64,000 nt of DNA from Erwinia rhapontici (GTDB lineage: Bacteria; Pseudomonadota; Gammaproteobacteria; Enterobacterales; Enterobacteriaceae): NCBI RefSeq assembly GCF_012271765.1, contig NZ_VRKO01000004.1, forward strand, positions 62,001 to 126,000, read 5' to 3'. Shown piece by piece: positions 16,599-26,082 of this stretch. The notes under the pieces were generated by a model. That model saw only the letters and a program-made list of their open reading frames with translations. It had not been told where the DNA came from and did no database searches. Each line of letters begins with the position of its first letter. The first letter of the stretch is position 1. Both the position numbers and the translations under genes were made by a program.

Positions 16599-16614
16599 TG
16601 TTATAATTTTAACA
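16599..16614 (+). promoter_or_regulatory. DeoR operator overlapping the deo -10
   Basis: TGTTATAATTTTAACA is a one-mismatch palindrome of the DeoR type and contains the -10 hexamer TATAAT (16602-16607). DeoR bound here would block the promoter directly. CRP and, by analogy with E. coli, CytR act just upstream. Confidence 0.85.
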
Positions 16615-16679
16615 TTACAGGGCGTCGCGGGTTGAGTATATGTCGACCCCGCCCTCATAAAACCTGTCTGGAGAGAACG

Positions 16680-17459
16680 ATGTCCGATGTGAAAACTCAG
16701 GCGCTGCGTGCGCTGCAACTGATGGATTTAACCACGCTCAATGAGGATGATACTGACGCTAAAGTGATCGCGTTATGTCACCAGGCGAAATCTCCGGGTG
16801 GTAACACGGCAGCCATCTGTATCTACCCGCGTTTTATTCCGATTGCCCGCAAGACGCTGCGTGAGCAGGGGACCCCAGACATTCGCATCGCTACGGTGAC
16901 CAACTTCCCGCACGGCAACGATGATATTGATATTGCACTGGCGGAAACCCGTGCAGCGATCGCCTACGGTGCGGATGAAGTGGATGTGGTATTCCCGTAT
17001 CGCGCATTGATTGCGGGTAACGAAACCGTCGGATTTGAGCTGGTAAAAGCCTGTAAAACTGCGTGTTCAGACGCTAACGTGCTGTTAAAAGTAATTATTG
17101 AAACGGGTGAGCTGAAAGAGGAAGCACTGATCCGCAAAGCATCCGAAATTGCCATCGATGCAGGCGCTGACTTTATCAAAACCTCAACGGGCAAAGTGCC
17201 GGTTAACGCCACCCCTGCAGTGGCGGAAATCATGATGCGTGTGATTGCCGAAAAAGGGGTCAAGCAGCAGGTCGGCTTTAAGCCTGCCGGTGGCGTGCGC
17301 ACCGCCGATGATGCTGCACTGTATCTGAAACTGGCAGATGACATTCTGGGCAGCGACTGGGCCGATGCCCGCCATTTCCGTTTTGGCGCTTCCAGCCTGC
17401 TGGCCAGTCTGTTAAATGCGGCGGGCTTCTCAGGCGCAACCAGCGACAGCAAATACTAA
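16680..17459 (+). CDS. deoC: Deoxyribose-phosphate aldolase
   Basis: A 259-residue class I aldolase. The start ATG 16680 follows GGAGAG, and upstream in-frame codons lie within the promoter. The Schiff-base lysine is in DFIKTSTGK, the assisting lysine is in GFKPAGGVR, and the proton-relay Asp is in ADEVDVVFP. It splits 2-deoxyribose 5-phosphate into acetaldehyde and glyceraldehyde 3-phosphate in the cytosol, the final step of deoxynucleoside breakdown. It is the first gene of deoCABD. The tail after residue 245 differs from E. coli, which is common for this protein. Confidence 0.96.
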   Translation: MSDVKTQALRALQLMDLTTLNEDDTDAKVIALCHQAKSPGGNTAAICIYPRFIPIARKTLREQGTPDIRIATVTNFPHGNDDIDIALAETRAAIAYGADEVDVVFPYRALIAGNETVGFELVKACKTACSDANVLLKVIIETGELKEEALIRKASEIAIDAGADFIKTSTGKVPVNATPAVAEIMMRVIAEKGVKQQVGFKPAGGVRTADDAALYLKLADDILGSDWADARHFRFGASSLLASLLNAAGFSGATSDSKY

Positions 17460-17467
17460 CAGCTGAC

Positions 17468-17486
17468 GGGTCAGGTCTGCCTGACC
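17468..17486. repeat. Palindromic repeat between deoC and deoA, first copy
   Basis: GGGTCAGGTCTGCCTGACC is a degenerate member of the GGCATGCC-core family, just after the deoC stop. Inside an operon such a structure may adjust the mRNA level of deoC relative to deoA. Confidence 0.55.
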
Positions 17487-17524
17487 GCTGTGACGGCGGG
17501 TATCACCATCCTGTTTACCCGTAG

Positions 17525-17544
17525 GGGTAGGGCATGCCCTACCC
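17525..17544. repeat. Palindromic repeat between deoC and deoA, second copy
   Basis: GGGTAGGGCATGCCCTACCC is a perfect 20-bp palindrome of the same family, 36 bp before the deoA start. Confidence 0.7.
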
Positions 17545-17580
17545 GTTGAACCATTTTCGCTATTAATACCGGGGGTTACC

Positions 17581-18900
17581 GTGTTTCTGCCACAAGAAAT
17601 TATTCGAAAAAAACGTGATGGACAGGCGCTAAGTGAAGAAGAGATCCGTTTCTTTATCAATGGTGTGCGTGATAACACGGTCTCTGAAGGGCAGATTGCT
17701 GCACTGGCAATGACGATTTACTTTCACGATATGTCGCTGCCTGAGCGCGTGGCGTTAACCATGGCCATGCGTGACTCCGGTTCGGTACTCAACTGGAAGG
17801 CGCTTAATCTCAATGGCCCGGTGGTGGATAAACACTCCACGGGGGGCGTTGGCGATGTGACCTCCCTGATGCTGGGGCCAATGGTCGCGGCCTGCGGCGG
17901 TTATGTACCGATGATCTCTGGCCGTGGCCTTGGTCATACCGGCGGCACGCTGGATAAGCTTGAGGCGATCCCCGGCTTTGATATTTTTCCGCAGGACGAT
18001 CGTTTCCGCCAGATCATTAAAGAAGTGGGTGTGGCGATCATTGGCTAGACCAACTCACTGGCACCGGCAGATAAACGTTTCTATGCCACACGTGATATTA
18101 CCGCCACAGTTGACTCGATCCCGCTGATTACGGCGTCGATCCTCGCCAAAAAACTGGCTGAAGGCCTGGATGCGCTGGTGATGGATGTGAAAGTGGGGTC
18201 AGGTGCGTTTATGCCGACGTTTGAAAAATCAGAGGCGCTGGCGCAGGCGATTGTTGGCGTGGCGAACGGCGCGGGATGCAAGACCACCGCGTTGCTGACG
18301 GACATGAATCAGGTGCTGGCATCCAGTGCAGGAAATGCGCTGGAAGTGCGCGAAGCGGTGCAGTTCCTCACCGGTGAATACCGCAATCCGCGACTGCTGG
18401 AAGTGACGATGGCGCTGTGCAGCGAGATGCTGCTCTCCGGTGGCCTGGCAACGTCGGCAGATGATGCGCGCAGCAAGCTTCAGTCTGTGCTGGATAATGG
18501 CCGTGCGGCTGAAATATTTGCCCGTATGGTGGCAGCACAGAAAGGACCGACAGACTTTATTGAACGGATGGACAGTTATTTGCCTGCACCGATGTTGAGC
18601 AAAGCGGTGTTTGCCGACAGGCCTGGCATCGTTAATGCCATGGACACGCGAGCACTTGGCATGGCGGTAGTATCGCTGGGTGGCGGCCGTCGTCGCGCCA
18701 GTGACAGTATTGATTACAGCGTAGGTTTCAGCGATGTGGCGCAACTGGGTGATGCGGTGGACGGTCAGCGTCCGCTGGCCGTGATCCACGCGTCTGATGA
18801 AGCCAGCTGGCAGGAAGCGGCCAGCGCGGTAAAACGCGCCGTTGCCGTTGGGGAGGGCGTACCCGCCTCAACGCCAGTTATTTATCGCAGAATATCCTGA
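17581..18900 (+). pseudogene. deoA: Thymidine phosphorylase gene with an in-frame amber codon
   Basis: The frame runs from GTG 17581 to TGA 18898-18900 and encodes a full-length thymidine phosphorylase of 439 residues. The exception is codon 156, which is TAG (18046-18048). The context [24 protein letters not shown] corresponds to [21 protein letters not shown] in E. coli, so one C-to-T change of CAG is enough. Everything after the stop is well conserved (KSTGKVG-like loop lost downstream, [30 protein letters not shown]). The catalytic Arg, Ser and Lys near residues 171-190 lie beyond it, so the 155-residue product cannot be active. The enzyme normally converts thymidine to thymine and deoxyribose 1-phosphate. 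A sequencing error or an amber suppressor remains possible. Confidence 0.85.
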
Positions 18901-18966
18901 GAAGGAGTATTCTGTTCTGATCGCATTTTTTTAACGCTCATCGCGACTATCGCGCAGGAGATCAGG

Positions 18967-20190
18967 ATGAAACGTGCATTTATCATGGTGCTTGATTCCT
19001 TTGGGATCGGGTACAGCAAAGACGCCGACAAGTTTGGCGATAAAGGCTCGGATACCCTCGGACATATTGCTGAGGCGTGCTTCAAGGGTGAAGCAGACAA
19101 AGGGCGTAAAGGCCCACTCCATCTGCCCAACCTCACGGCACTGGGTTTAGGTAAAGCGGCGGAAGCCTCTAGCGGTAAATTCCCGCTGGGGCTGGATAAA
19201 GACGCCGAGATTATTGGCGCTTACGCATACGCCAGCGAGCTCTCCTCCGGGAAGGACACGCCGTCGGGTCACTGGGAAATCGCCGGTGTACCTGTGCTGT
19301 TTGACTGGGGGTACTTCAGCGATCTGGAAAATAGCTTCCCGCAGGAGCTGCTCGATCTGTTGGTGGAAAAAGCCAATTTGCCGGGTTATCTCGGCAACTG
19401 CCACTCTTCCGGCACGGTGATCCTCGACCAACTGGGCGAAGAACATATGAAAACCGGTAAGCCGATTTTCTATACCTCTGCCGACTCGGTGTTCCAGATT
19501 GCCTGCCACGAAGAGACCTTCGGCCTTGATCGCCTCTACGAACTTTGCGAGATTGCCCGTGAAGCGCTTACCGAAGGGGGGTACAATATTGGCCGCGTGA
19601 TTGCGCGTCCGTTTATTGGCGACAAAGCAGGAAACTTCGAGCGTACCGGGAATCGTCACGACCTGGCGGTAGAGCCGCCTGCGCCAACCGTCCTTAAAAA
19701 ACTGGTTGACGAGCAGGGCGGTGAAGTGATTTCAGTGGGTAAAATTGCGGATATCTATGCGCATGTCGGCATCACCAAAAAGGTGAAGGCGACCGGCCTG
19801 GATGCGCTGTTTGATGCCACTGTCGCTGAAATGAAAACAGCGCCGGACAACAGTATTGTGTTCACTAACTTTGTTGATTTTGACTCAACCTGGGGACACC
19901 GCCGCGATATTCCTGGCTATGCTGGTGGGCTGGAGTTATTCGACCGCCGTTTGCCTGAGCTGATGGCACAGGTGAAAGAAGGGGATATCCTGATCCTCAC
20001 CGCTGACCACGGCTGTGACCCAAGCTGGCAGGGCACCGAGCATACCCGCGAGCATATTCCTGTGCTGATTTACGGGCCGGGCGTGAAGCCGGGTGATTAC
20101 GGTTATCGCGATACCTTCGCCGATATCGGTCAGACGGTCGCTCACTATTTTGGTCTTTCACCCATGGAATACGGTAAGCCGTTATTCTGA
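18967..20190 (+). CDS. deoB: Phosphopentomutase
   Basis: A 407-residue alkaline-phosphatase-superfamily enzyme. The N-terminal metal motif is [14 protein letters not shown], the phosphothreonine site is in KDTPSGHWE (Thr about residue 97), and later metal ligands are in [13 protein letters not shown] and [13 protein letters not shown]. It interconverts ribose or deoxyribose 1- and 5-phosphates, feeding DeoC. The start ATG 18967 follows AGGAGATCAGG. The 66-bp gap after deoA could hold the internal deoP3-type promoter known from E. coli, but I see no clear elements. Confidence 0.96.
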   Translation: MKRAFIMVLDSFGIGYSKDADKFGDKGSDTLGHIAEACFKGEADKGRKGPLHLPNLTALGLGKAAEASSGKFPLGLDKDAEIIGAYAYASELSSGKDTPSGHWEIAGVPVLFDWGYFSDLENSFPQELLDLLVEKANLPGYLGNCHSSGTVILDQLGEEHMKTGKPIFYTSADSVFQIACHEETFGLDRLYELCEIAREALTEGGYNIGRVIARPFIGDKAGNFERTGNRHDLAVEPPAPTVLKKLVDEQGGEVISVGKIADIYAHVGITKKVKATGLDALFDATVAEMKTAPDNSIVFTNFVDFDSTWGHRRDIPGYAGGLELFDRRLPELMAQVKEGDILILTADHGCDPSWQGTEHTREHIPVLIYGPGVKPGDYGYRDTFADIGQTVAHYFGLSPMEYGKPLF

Positions 20191-20231
20191 AGGTTGAAGT
20201 AACACTCTATTTTTTGAGATAAGGATGAAAC

Positions 20232-20951
20232 ATGGCTACGCCACACATTAACGCTGAGATGGGTGATTTCGCTGACGTTGTGCTGATGCCGGGCGATCCG
20301 CTGCGTGCAAAGCACATTGCTGAGACCTTCCTGCAGGACGCCGTGGAAGTGAATAACGTGCGCGGTATGCTGGGCTACACCGGGACTTACAAAGGCCGTA
20401 AGATCTCCGTCATGGGTCACGGCATGGGCATCCCGTCTTGCTCTATCTATGCGAAAGAGCTGATCACCGAATTCGGCGTGAAAAAAATCATCCGTGTGGG
20501 CTCCTGCGGTGCGGTACGTGCCGATGTGAAACTGCGTGACGTGGTGATTGGTATGGGTGCCTGCACCGATTCCAAAGTGAACCGCATGCGTTTTAAAGAC
20601 CACGATTTCTCAGCGATTGCTGATTTTGACATGGTCCGTAACGCGGTTGATGCAGCGAAAGCGCTGGGTGTGAAAGCGCGTGTGGGCAACATCTTCTCTG
20701 CTGACCTGTTCTATACGCCAGACCCACAGATGTTCGACGTGATGGAAAAGTACGGCATTCTGGGTGTGGAAATGGAAGCTGCAGGCATCTACGGCGTGGC
20801 CGCAGAGTTTGGCGCCAAAGCGCTGACCATCTGCACCGTATCTGACCATATCCGTACCCATGAGCAGACCACCGCCGCAGAGCGTCAGACCACCTTCAGC
20901 GAGATGATTGAAATCGCGCTGGAATCTGTGTTGCTGGGCGATAAAGAGTAA
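20232..20951 (+). CDS. deoD: Purine nucleoside phosphorylase (hexameric)
   Basis: A 239-residue protein almost identical to E. coli DeoD. The phosphate-binding arginines are in [10 protein letters not shown] and [12 protein letters not shown], the nucleoside pocket is [10 protein letters not shown], and the catalytic Asp and Arg are in VSDHIRTHE. It phosphorolyses purine (deoxy)nucleosides to base and pentose 1-phosphate. It is the last gene of the deo operon, followed by a clear hairpin. Confidence 0.97.
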   Translation: MATPHINAEMGDFADVVLMPGDPLRAKHIAETFLQDAVEVNNVRGMLGYTGTYKGRKISVMGHGMGIPSCSIYAKELITEFGVKKIIRVGSCGAVRADVKLRDVVIGMGACTDSKVNRMRFKDHDFSAIADFDMVRNAVDAAKALGVKARVGNIFSADLFYTPDPQMFDVMEKYGILGVEMEAAGIYGVAAEFGAKALTICTVSDHIRTHEQTTAAERQTTFSEMIEIALESVLLGDKE

Positions 20952-20961
20952 TTTCTCCCGC

Positions 20962-20984
20962 GAGGCTGGCATTCAGCCAGCCTC
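20962..20984 (+). terminator. Hairpin ending the deo operon
   Basis: GAGGCTGGC (20962-20970) pairs with GCCAGCCTC (20976-20984) around ATTCA. Only a short T-rich stretch follows. It lies 10 bp after the deoD stop and before the convergent gene at 21043. Confidence 0.65.
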
Positions 20985-21042
20985 CGTTTATCAGCGTTCC
21001 TTTCAAAAAATCACGCGAAATGCCGCGCACAGCCGACCTTCA

Positions 21043-21429
21043 TTAACGACATTTGTCCGTAATCTTCACCCGGTTGATATCAAACACACTGTCGTCAGCG
21101 GCAGAGAAAATCACCGGCCCTGTGACTTTGCCCTGAGGTTTTAATTTCCCGCGCGCCAGATGCTCATCAACACGGTCAACCGGGAATTCCCGGCCATCAC
21201 GCGAATACCCTTTCAGGCAAAACATCTGCAAGTCGATATTTTTCGCTGTGGTATTTTTCAGCGTAACGTTAAACGTTTTCCCGTAATTATCCAGGCCATC
21301 TGACGACAGGGATTTCAACTCTTTTTGAGTGGAATAAACAGCGATCCCGGATTGATCTGCGGCAACAGCAACAGCAGAAAAACACAGGCCCACAGTGGTC
21401 ATCGTGATGATAATAAAGCTCCGTTTCAT
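21043..21429 (-). CDS. Secreted small protein, DUF4354-like
   Basis: A 128-residue protein with a signal peptide (IIITMTTVGLCFSAVAVA, cleavage near AA-D). The mature part has IAVYSTQKELKSL, FNVTLKNTTAKNIDLQMFCLKGY and a C-terminal VKITDKC. The two cysteines in the mature chain may pair. The FNVTLKNTTAKNI stretch suggests a beta-sandwich. I connect it tentatively with DUF4354, which has no known function. It stands alone between deoD (convergent) and smp and has AAGGAG upstream of ATG. Confidence 0.6.
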   Translation of the reverse strand: MKRSFIIITMTTVGLCFSAVAVAADQSGIAVYSTQKELKSLSSDGLDNYGKTFNVTLKNTTAKNIDLQMFCLKGYSRDGREFPVDRVDEHLARGKLKPQGKVTGPVIFSAADDSVFDINRVKITDKCR

Positions 21430-21544
21430 CGTTGTACTCCTTAGTTTTCAGGCATCAAGAACGCATAAGCGCTCGGGAGTGTTTAAGATGCAGCTGAGGT
21501 GAAAAGGAGTACAGAACACGAAAAGCTATTTCAACGGAATAGCT

Positions 21545-22261
21545 TTATTTGCTGTTAGATAAGGAAGACGTCGCTTTATTTTCTGTATCGGAAGCCGGAG
21601 GGCTACCGACTGTTTCAGCGTCTGTTTCACTCTCGTCATCATCCTCTTTCACCGGATTGTTTGCGGTGAGCAGGAACGGCGACTGCTGCCAGCGGGTACG
21701 ACGATCGCGCAGCAGAGTACGGGAGAGAATAATGCCGATGGCCAACGCCAGGATCATCATTAAGCGCAGTATATTGGTGGTGTTATCCACCTGCTTAGCT
21801 TCGGTGACCAGTACATGGGTATCCAGCGTGACGCGCAGAAATCCGCGCGGGCCGTCTTTGCTCGCCAGCGGCTGGACAATCTGATGGTTAAAGTAACTAC
21901 CGGCACGCTGGCCATCCAGTGCCAGGCGGTCGCGTACGTTAATGCTTTCACCGCTGTGTGCGATCAAACTTCCCTCGCTGTCATACAGTGAAGCATCAAG
22001 AATGCGGCTTTCATGGGTCATCTGGTCGAGTGAATCGATAATTTTTTGATGATTATCATCCGGATTGTCCATCAGCGGCGTCAGCGTCCAGGCGACCTGG
22101 CGTGTCAGCGTATGGGCCAGTTCTTCAACCTGTTCAGAACGCGCCATCTGGTGCCCCAGACTGAACCACGAGGCGCCCTGCATCAGCACGACCAGGAGTG
22201 TCAGGCAAATCAGGACGATCACCGTACGGTGAAGACGAAACTTCAGTTTGGCTTTTGCCAT
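21545..22261 (-). CDS. smp: Membrane protein Smp/YtjB
   Basis: A 238-residue inner-membrane protein with two membrane helices, residues 14-34 (VIVLICLTLLVVLMQGASWF) and about 163-183 (ILRLMMILALAIGIILS). These enclose a periplasmic domain with SLYDSEGSLIAHSGESINVRDRL. The cytoplasmic tail is acidic and Ser-rich and probably disordered. The position divergent from serB matches E. coli ytjB (smp). The function is not settled. Confidence 0.85.
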   Translation of the reverse strand: MAKAKLKFRLHRTVIVLICLTLLVVLMQGASWFSLGHQMARSEQVEELAHTLTRQVAWTLTPLMDNPDDNHQKIIDSLDQMTHESRILDASLYDSEGSLIAHSGESINVRDRLALDGQRAGSYFNHQIVQPLASKDGPRGFLRVTLDTHVLVTEAKQVDNTTNILRLMMILALAIGIILSRTLLRDRRTRWQQSPFLLTANNPVKEDDDESETDAETVGSPPASDTENKATSSLSNSK

Positions 22262-22413
22262 CTCAACCCTTCAATCCTGGAGAAAGAACCGCTTTCCGGT
22301 CATTAGCTTTATGTTGCCAGAAGGCGGGCTTACAGGGTAGCCTCTTGCGTGGTTTTAATGCTCTGCCTATGTTGAGCAACAATAGTGATAATTAAGTCCT
22401 TACAGGAGCTGTG

Positions 22414-23391
22414 ATGCCAAATAGCCTCACCTGGTGCGACCTGCCTGCCGAAGTCTCTCTCTGGCCGGGGTTACCTCTATCTTTGAGCGGTGATGAAGTG
22501 ATGCCGTTGGATTACCGTGCTGGCCGTACCGGCTGGTTGCTGTATGGGCGCCAACTCGATAAGGCCCGACTGACAGAATATCAGCGCCAGTTAGGCGCTG
22601 CGATGGTGATCGTCAGTGCCTGGGTGGTGGAGGATTATCAGGTGGTACGCCTGGCCGGTTCCCTGACACCGCGTGCGATGAAGCTGGCCCACGATGCGGG
22701 CATGGATGTTGCTCCGTTAGGGCGCATTCCCCACCTGAAAACGCCAGGTCTGCTGGTGATGGATATGGACTCCACGGCGATTGAAATCGAATGCATCGAC
22801 GAGATCGCCAAACTGGCGGGCAGCGGCGAGCTGGTGGCGGAAGTCACCGAGCGTGCGATGCGCGGTGAACTGGACTTCGCCGCCAGCCTGCGTCAGCGTG
22901 TGGCCACGTTGAAAGATGCCGATGCCAACATTCTGAAAACCGTGCGTGACCAGCTACCGTTGATGCCGGGCCTGACTTCGCTGGTTGCTAAGCTGCAGGC
23001 GCTGGGCTGGCATGTAGCGATTGCTTCCGGCGGCTTCACGTACTTTGCTGAATACCTGCGCGATACGCTGCACCTGTCGGCGATTGCCGCCAACGTGCTG
23101 GAAATCCGCGATGGCAAGCTGACCGGCGAAGTGCTGGGCGACATCGTTGATGCACAATATAAGGCAGACACGTTGCGTAAGCTGGCTGCCCGGTTTGAGA
23201 TTGCTCCAGAGCAGACGGTGGCCGTCGGTGATGGCGCCAATGATCTGCCGATGATCAAAGCCTCAGCGCTGGGCATCGCCTATCATGCCAAACCGAAAGT
23301 GAACGAGCAGACCGAAGTGATTATTCGTCATGCTGACCTGATGGGCGTCTTCTGTATTCTCAGCGGCAGCCTGATCCACGAAGAGCGTTAA
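22414..23391 (+). CDS. serB: Phosphoserine phosphatase
   Basis: A 325-residue protein starting at ATG 22414 (MPNSLTWCDLP), aligned with E. coli SerB. The GTG three bases earlier is an alternative. It has an N-terminal ACT-like domain to about residue 100, then HAD motifs DMDSTAI (nucleophile Asp), IASGGFTYFA (Ser), the Lys of HAKPK and GDGANDLPMI. It makes L-serine from phosphoserine, the last step of the pathway. It is followed after 9 bp by radA, so the two form one unit. Confidence 0.96.
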   Translation: MPNSLTWCDLPAEVSLWPGLPLSLSGDEVMPLDYRAGRTGWLLYGRQLDKARLTEYQRQLGAAMVIVSAWVVEDYQVVRLAGSLTPRAMKLAHDAGMDVAPLGRIPHLKTPGLLVMDMDSTAIEIECIDEIAKLAGSGELVAEVTERAMRGELDFAASLRQRVATLKDADANILKTVRDQLPLMPGLTSLVAKLQALGWHVAIASGGFTYFAEYLRDTLHLSAIAANVLEIRDGKLTGEVLGDIVDAQYKADTLRKLAARFEIAPEQTVAVGDGANDLPMIKASALGIAYHAKPKVNEQTEVIIRHADLMGVFCILSGSLIHEER

Positions 23392-23400
23392 GGGGTAGAT

Positions 23401-24783
23401 TTGGCCAAAGCGGTAAAGCGCGCCTTTGTCTGTAACGAGTGCGGCGCAGATTATCCTCGCTGGCAGGGCCAATGTAGCGCCTGCCATGCATGGAATACGA
23501 TTACTGAGGTGCGTCTGGCGGCATCGCCTGTTGTTGCGCGCAATGAGCGCCTGACAGGTTACGCCGGTAGCGCCGGGCCAAGCCGCGTGCAGAAACTGTC
23601 GGACATCAGTCTCGACGAACTCCCGCGGTTTTCCACCGGTTTTAAAGAGTTTGACCGTGTGCTGGGCGGTGGTGTGGTCCCGGGCAGTGCGATTCTGATC
23701 GGGGGTAACCCCGGCGCGGGGAAAAGTACCCTGCTGTTGCAAACCCTGTGCAAGCTGTCAGAAGGGATGAAAACCCTGTATGTCACCGGGGAAGAGTCGC
23801 TGCAACAGGTGGCGATGCGCGCCCATCGTCTGGGATTACCCACTGAAAATCTGAATATGCTGTCGGAAACCAGCATCGAGCAAATCTGCCTGATCGCCGA
23901 GCAGGAGCAGCCGAAACTGATGGTGATCGACTCGATACAGGTGATGCATATGGCCGATATCCAGTCCTCTCCCGGTAGTGTCGCGCAGGTGCGTGAAACC
24001 GCAGCCTATCTGACCCGTTTCGCCAAAACCAAAGGTGTCGCCATCGTGATGGTGGGCCACGTGACGAAAGACGGTTCCCTGGCAGGGCCGAAGGTGCTGG
24101 AACACTGTATTGACTGTTCGGTACTGCTGGATGGTGATGCGGACTCGCGTTTCCGTACCCTGCGCAGCCATAAAAACCGCTTTGGTGCGGTGAATGAGCT
24201 GGGCGTGTTTGCCATGACCGAGCAGGGGCTGCGTGAAGTGAGCAACCCATCGGCGATATTCCTAAGCCGTGGCGACGAAGTCACCTCCGGCAGTTCAGTG
24301 ATGGTGCTGTGGGAAGGAACACGTCCGCTGCTGGTGGAGATTCAGGCGCTGGTGGATCATTCGATGATGGGTAATCCGCGGCGCGTTGCAGTGGGCCTGG
24401 AGCAGAACCGTCTGGCGATCCTGCTGGCCGTATTGCACCGCCACGGCGGCCTGCAAATGGCCGATCAGGATGTGTTCGTCAACGTCGTGGGTGGAGTGAA
24501 AGTCACGGAAACCAGTGCCGACCTGGCCCTGATGCTGTCGATGGTTTCCAGTCTGCGTGACCGCCCGTTACCGCACGATCTGGTGGTGTTTGGTGAAGTG
24601 GGGCTTGCGGGGGAGATCCGCCCGGTGCCAAGTGGTCAGGAGCGTATTTCCGAGGCGGCTAAACATGGTTTCCGCCGCGCCATTGTGCCGATAGCGAATG
24701 TGCCGAAGAAGCCACCGGAAAATATGAAAGTGTACGGTGTGAAGAAGCTGGCTGACGCGTTGTCTATACTTGACGAATTATAA
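23401..24783 (+). CDS. radA: DNA repair/branch-migration ATPase RadA
   Basis: A 460-residue protein with a TTG start (M-A-K-A-V-K-R-A-F-V). It has a C4 zinc finger CNECGADYPRWQGQCSAC (about residues 11-28), Walker A GGNPGAGKST, Walker B LMVIDSIQ, the RadA signature HKNRFG, and a C-terminal Lon-protease-like domain. It promotes branch migration of recombination intermediates with RecA. It is co-transcribed with serB upstream and nadR 12 bp downstream. Confidence 0.96.
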   Translation: MAKAVKRAFVCNECGADYPRWQGQCSACHAWNTITEVRLAASPVVARNERLTGYAGSAGPSRVQKLSDISLDELPRFSTGFKEFDRVLGGGVVPGSAILIGGNPGAGKSTLLLQTLCKLSEGMKTLYVTGEESLQQVAMRAHRLGLPTENLNMLSETSIEQICLIAEQEQPKLMVIDSIQVMHMADIQSSPGSVAQVRETAAYLTRFAKTKGVAIVMVGHVTKDGSLAGPKVLEHCIDCSVLLDGDADSRFRTLRSHKNRFGAVNELGVFAMTEQGLREVSNPSAIFLSRGDEVTSGSSVMVLWEGTRPLLVEIQALVDHSMMGNPRRVAVGLEQNRLAILLAVLHRHGGLQMADQDVFVNVVGGVKVTETSADLALMLSMVSSLRDRPLPHDLVVFGEVGLAGEIRPVPSGQERISEAAKHGFRRAIVPIANVPKKPPENMKVYGVKKLADALSILDEL

Positions 24784-24795
24784 TGGAGTGAGTCC

Positions 24796-26022
24796 ATGTC
24801 ATCGTTTGACTACCTTAAAACCGCCATTCGCCAGCAGGGCTGCACCTTACAGCAGGTATCTGATGCCAGCGGTATGACCAAGGGGTACCTCAGTCAGCTG
24901 CTGAATGCGAAAATCAAAAGCCCCAGCGCGCAGAAGCTGGAGGCGCTGCACCGTTTTCTCGGGCTGGAGTTTCCGCGTCGCGAGAAAACCATTGGCGTGG
25001 TGTTTGGTAAATTCTATCCGCTTCATACCGGCCATATTTATCTGATCCAGCGCGCCTGTAGCCAGGTGGACGAGCTGCATATCATCATGGGTTACGATGA
25101 GCCGCGCGATCGTCAGCTGTTTGAAGCCAGCGCCATGTCACAGCAGCCCACGGTCAGCGACCGTCTGCGCTGGCTGCTCCAGACCTTTAAATACCAGAAA
25201 AACATCCGTATTCACTCATTCAATGAAGAGGGAATGGAGCCGTATCCGTACGGCTGGGACGTCTGGAGCCACGGCGTGCAGTCGTTTATGGACGATCACG
25301 GCATTGTGCCGAACTGTATCTACACCAGTGAAGAGGGGGATGCCGAGCAGTTCAGTACCCACCTCGGTGTCGAGACCATTGTTATCGATCCAAAACGTTC
25401 ATTTATGAACATTAGCGGCGGGCAGATTCGTCAGGATCCGTTCCGCTACTGGGAATATATTCCCACTGAAGTGAAGCCCTTCTTCGTGCGCACTGTGGCG
25501 ATACTCGGCGGTGAATCGAGCGGGAAATCCACACTGGTCAATAAGCTGGCGAATATCTTCAATACCACCAGTGCCTGGGAGTTTGGCCGCGATTACGTCT
25601 TCTCGCATCTGGGCGGCGACGAGATGGCGTTACAGTATTCTGACTACGATAAGATCGCCCTCGGCCAGGCGCAGTACATCGACTTTGCGGTGAAATACGC
25701 CAATAAAGTGGCGTTTATCGACACTGACTTTGTGACCACGCAGGCATTCTGTAAAAAGTATGAAGGCCGTGAGCATCCGTTTGTTCAGGCGCTGATTGAC
25801 GAGTATCGTTTCGATCTGGTGATCCTAGTGGAAAACAACGTGCCCTGGGTGGCCGATGGGCTGCGCAGCCTGGGCAGCTCGGTGGATCGCAAAGAGTTCC
25901 AGTCACTGCTGATCGCCATGCTTGGCGAGAATAACATCAACTATGTTCACGTTGAGCAGGACAACTACGACGAGCGCTTCCTGCGCTGCGTCGAACTGGT
26001 GAAAGAGATGCTGGGCGCTTAA
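24796..26022 (+). CDS. nadR: Trifunctional NAD regulator/NMN adenylyltransferase/ribosylnicotinamide kinase
   Basis: A 408-residue protein with three domains: an N-terminal Cro-type HTH (residues 1-60, QQVSDASGMTKGYLSQLLN), an NMN adenylyltransferase domain with GKFYPLHTGH, and a kinase domain with P-loop GGESSGKST (about residue 235). It represses NAD synthesis genes when NAD is high and phosphorylates nicotinamide riboside. It matches E. coli NadR throughout. The coding region ends before a GC-stem hairpin. Confidence 0.96.
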   Translation: MSSFDYLKTAIRQQGCTLQQVSDASGMTKGYLSQLLNAKIKSPSAQKLEALHRFLGLEFPRREKTIGVVFGKFYPLHTGHIYLIQRACSQVDELHIIMGYDEPRDRQLFEASAMSQQPTVSDRLRWLLQTFKYQKNIRIHSFNEEGMEPYPYGWDVWSHGVQSFMDDHGIVPNCIYTSEEGDAEQFSTHLGVETIVIDPKRSFMNISGGQIRQDPFRYWEYIPTEVKPFFVRTVAILGGESSGKSTLVNKLANIFNTTSAWEFGRDYVFSHLGGDEMALQYSDYDKIALGQAQYIDFAVKYANKVAFIDTDFVTTQAFCKKYEGREHPFVQALIDEYRFDLVILVENNVPWVADGLRSLGSSVDRKEFQSLLIAMLGENNINYVHVEQDNYDERFLRCVELVKEMLGA

Positions 26023-26042
26023 ACATCGCTGCCCCGCCGCAG

Positions 26043-26069
26043 GGGCCGATCCTTTTTTCCGATCGGCCC
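26043..26069. terminator. GC-stem hairpin between nadR and the oxidoreductase gene
   Basis: GGGCCGATC (26043-26051) pairs with GATCGGCCC (26061-26069) around cttttttcc. The design (9-bp stem, T-rich 9-nt loop) is the same as at 9807 and 13307. It lies between convergent genes. Confidence 0.65.
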
Positions 26070-26082
26070 GCCACGGTGAAAC

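Noticed and set aside
18046..18048. Recoding of the deoA TAG (pyrrolysine or other)
   Set aside because: No such recoding is known in Enterobacterales, and the position aligns with an ordinary glutamine codon CAG. A point mutation is simpler.
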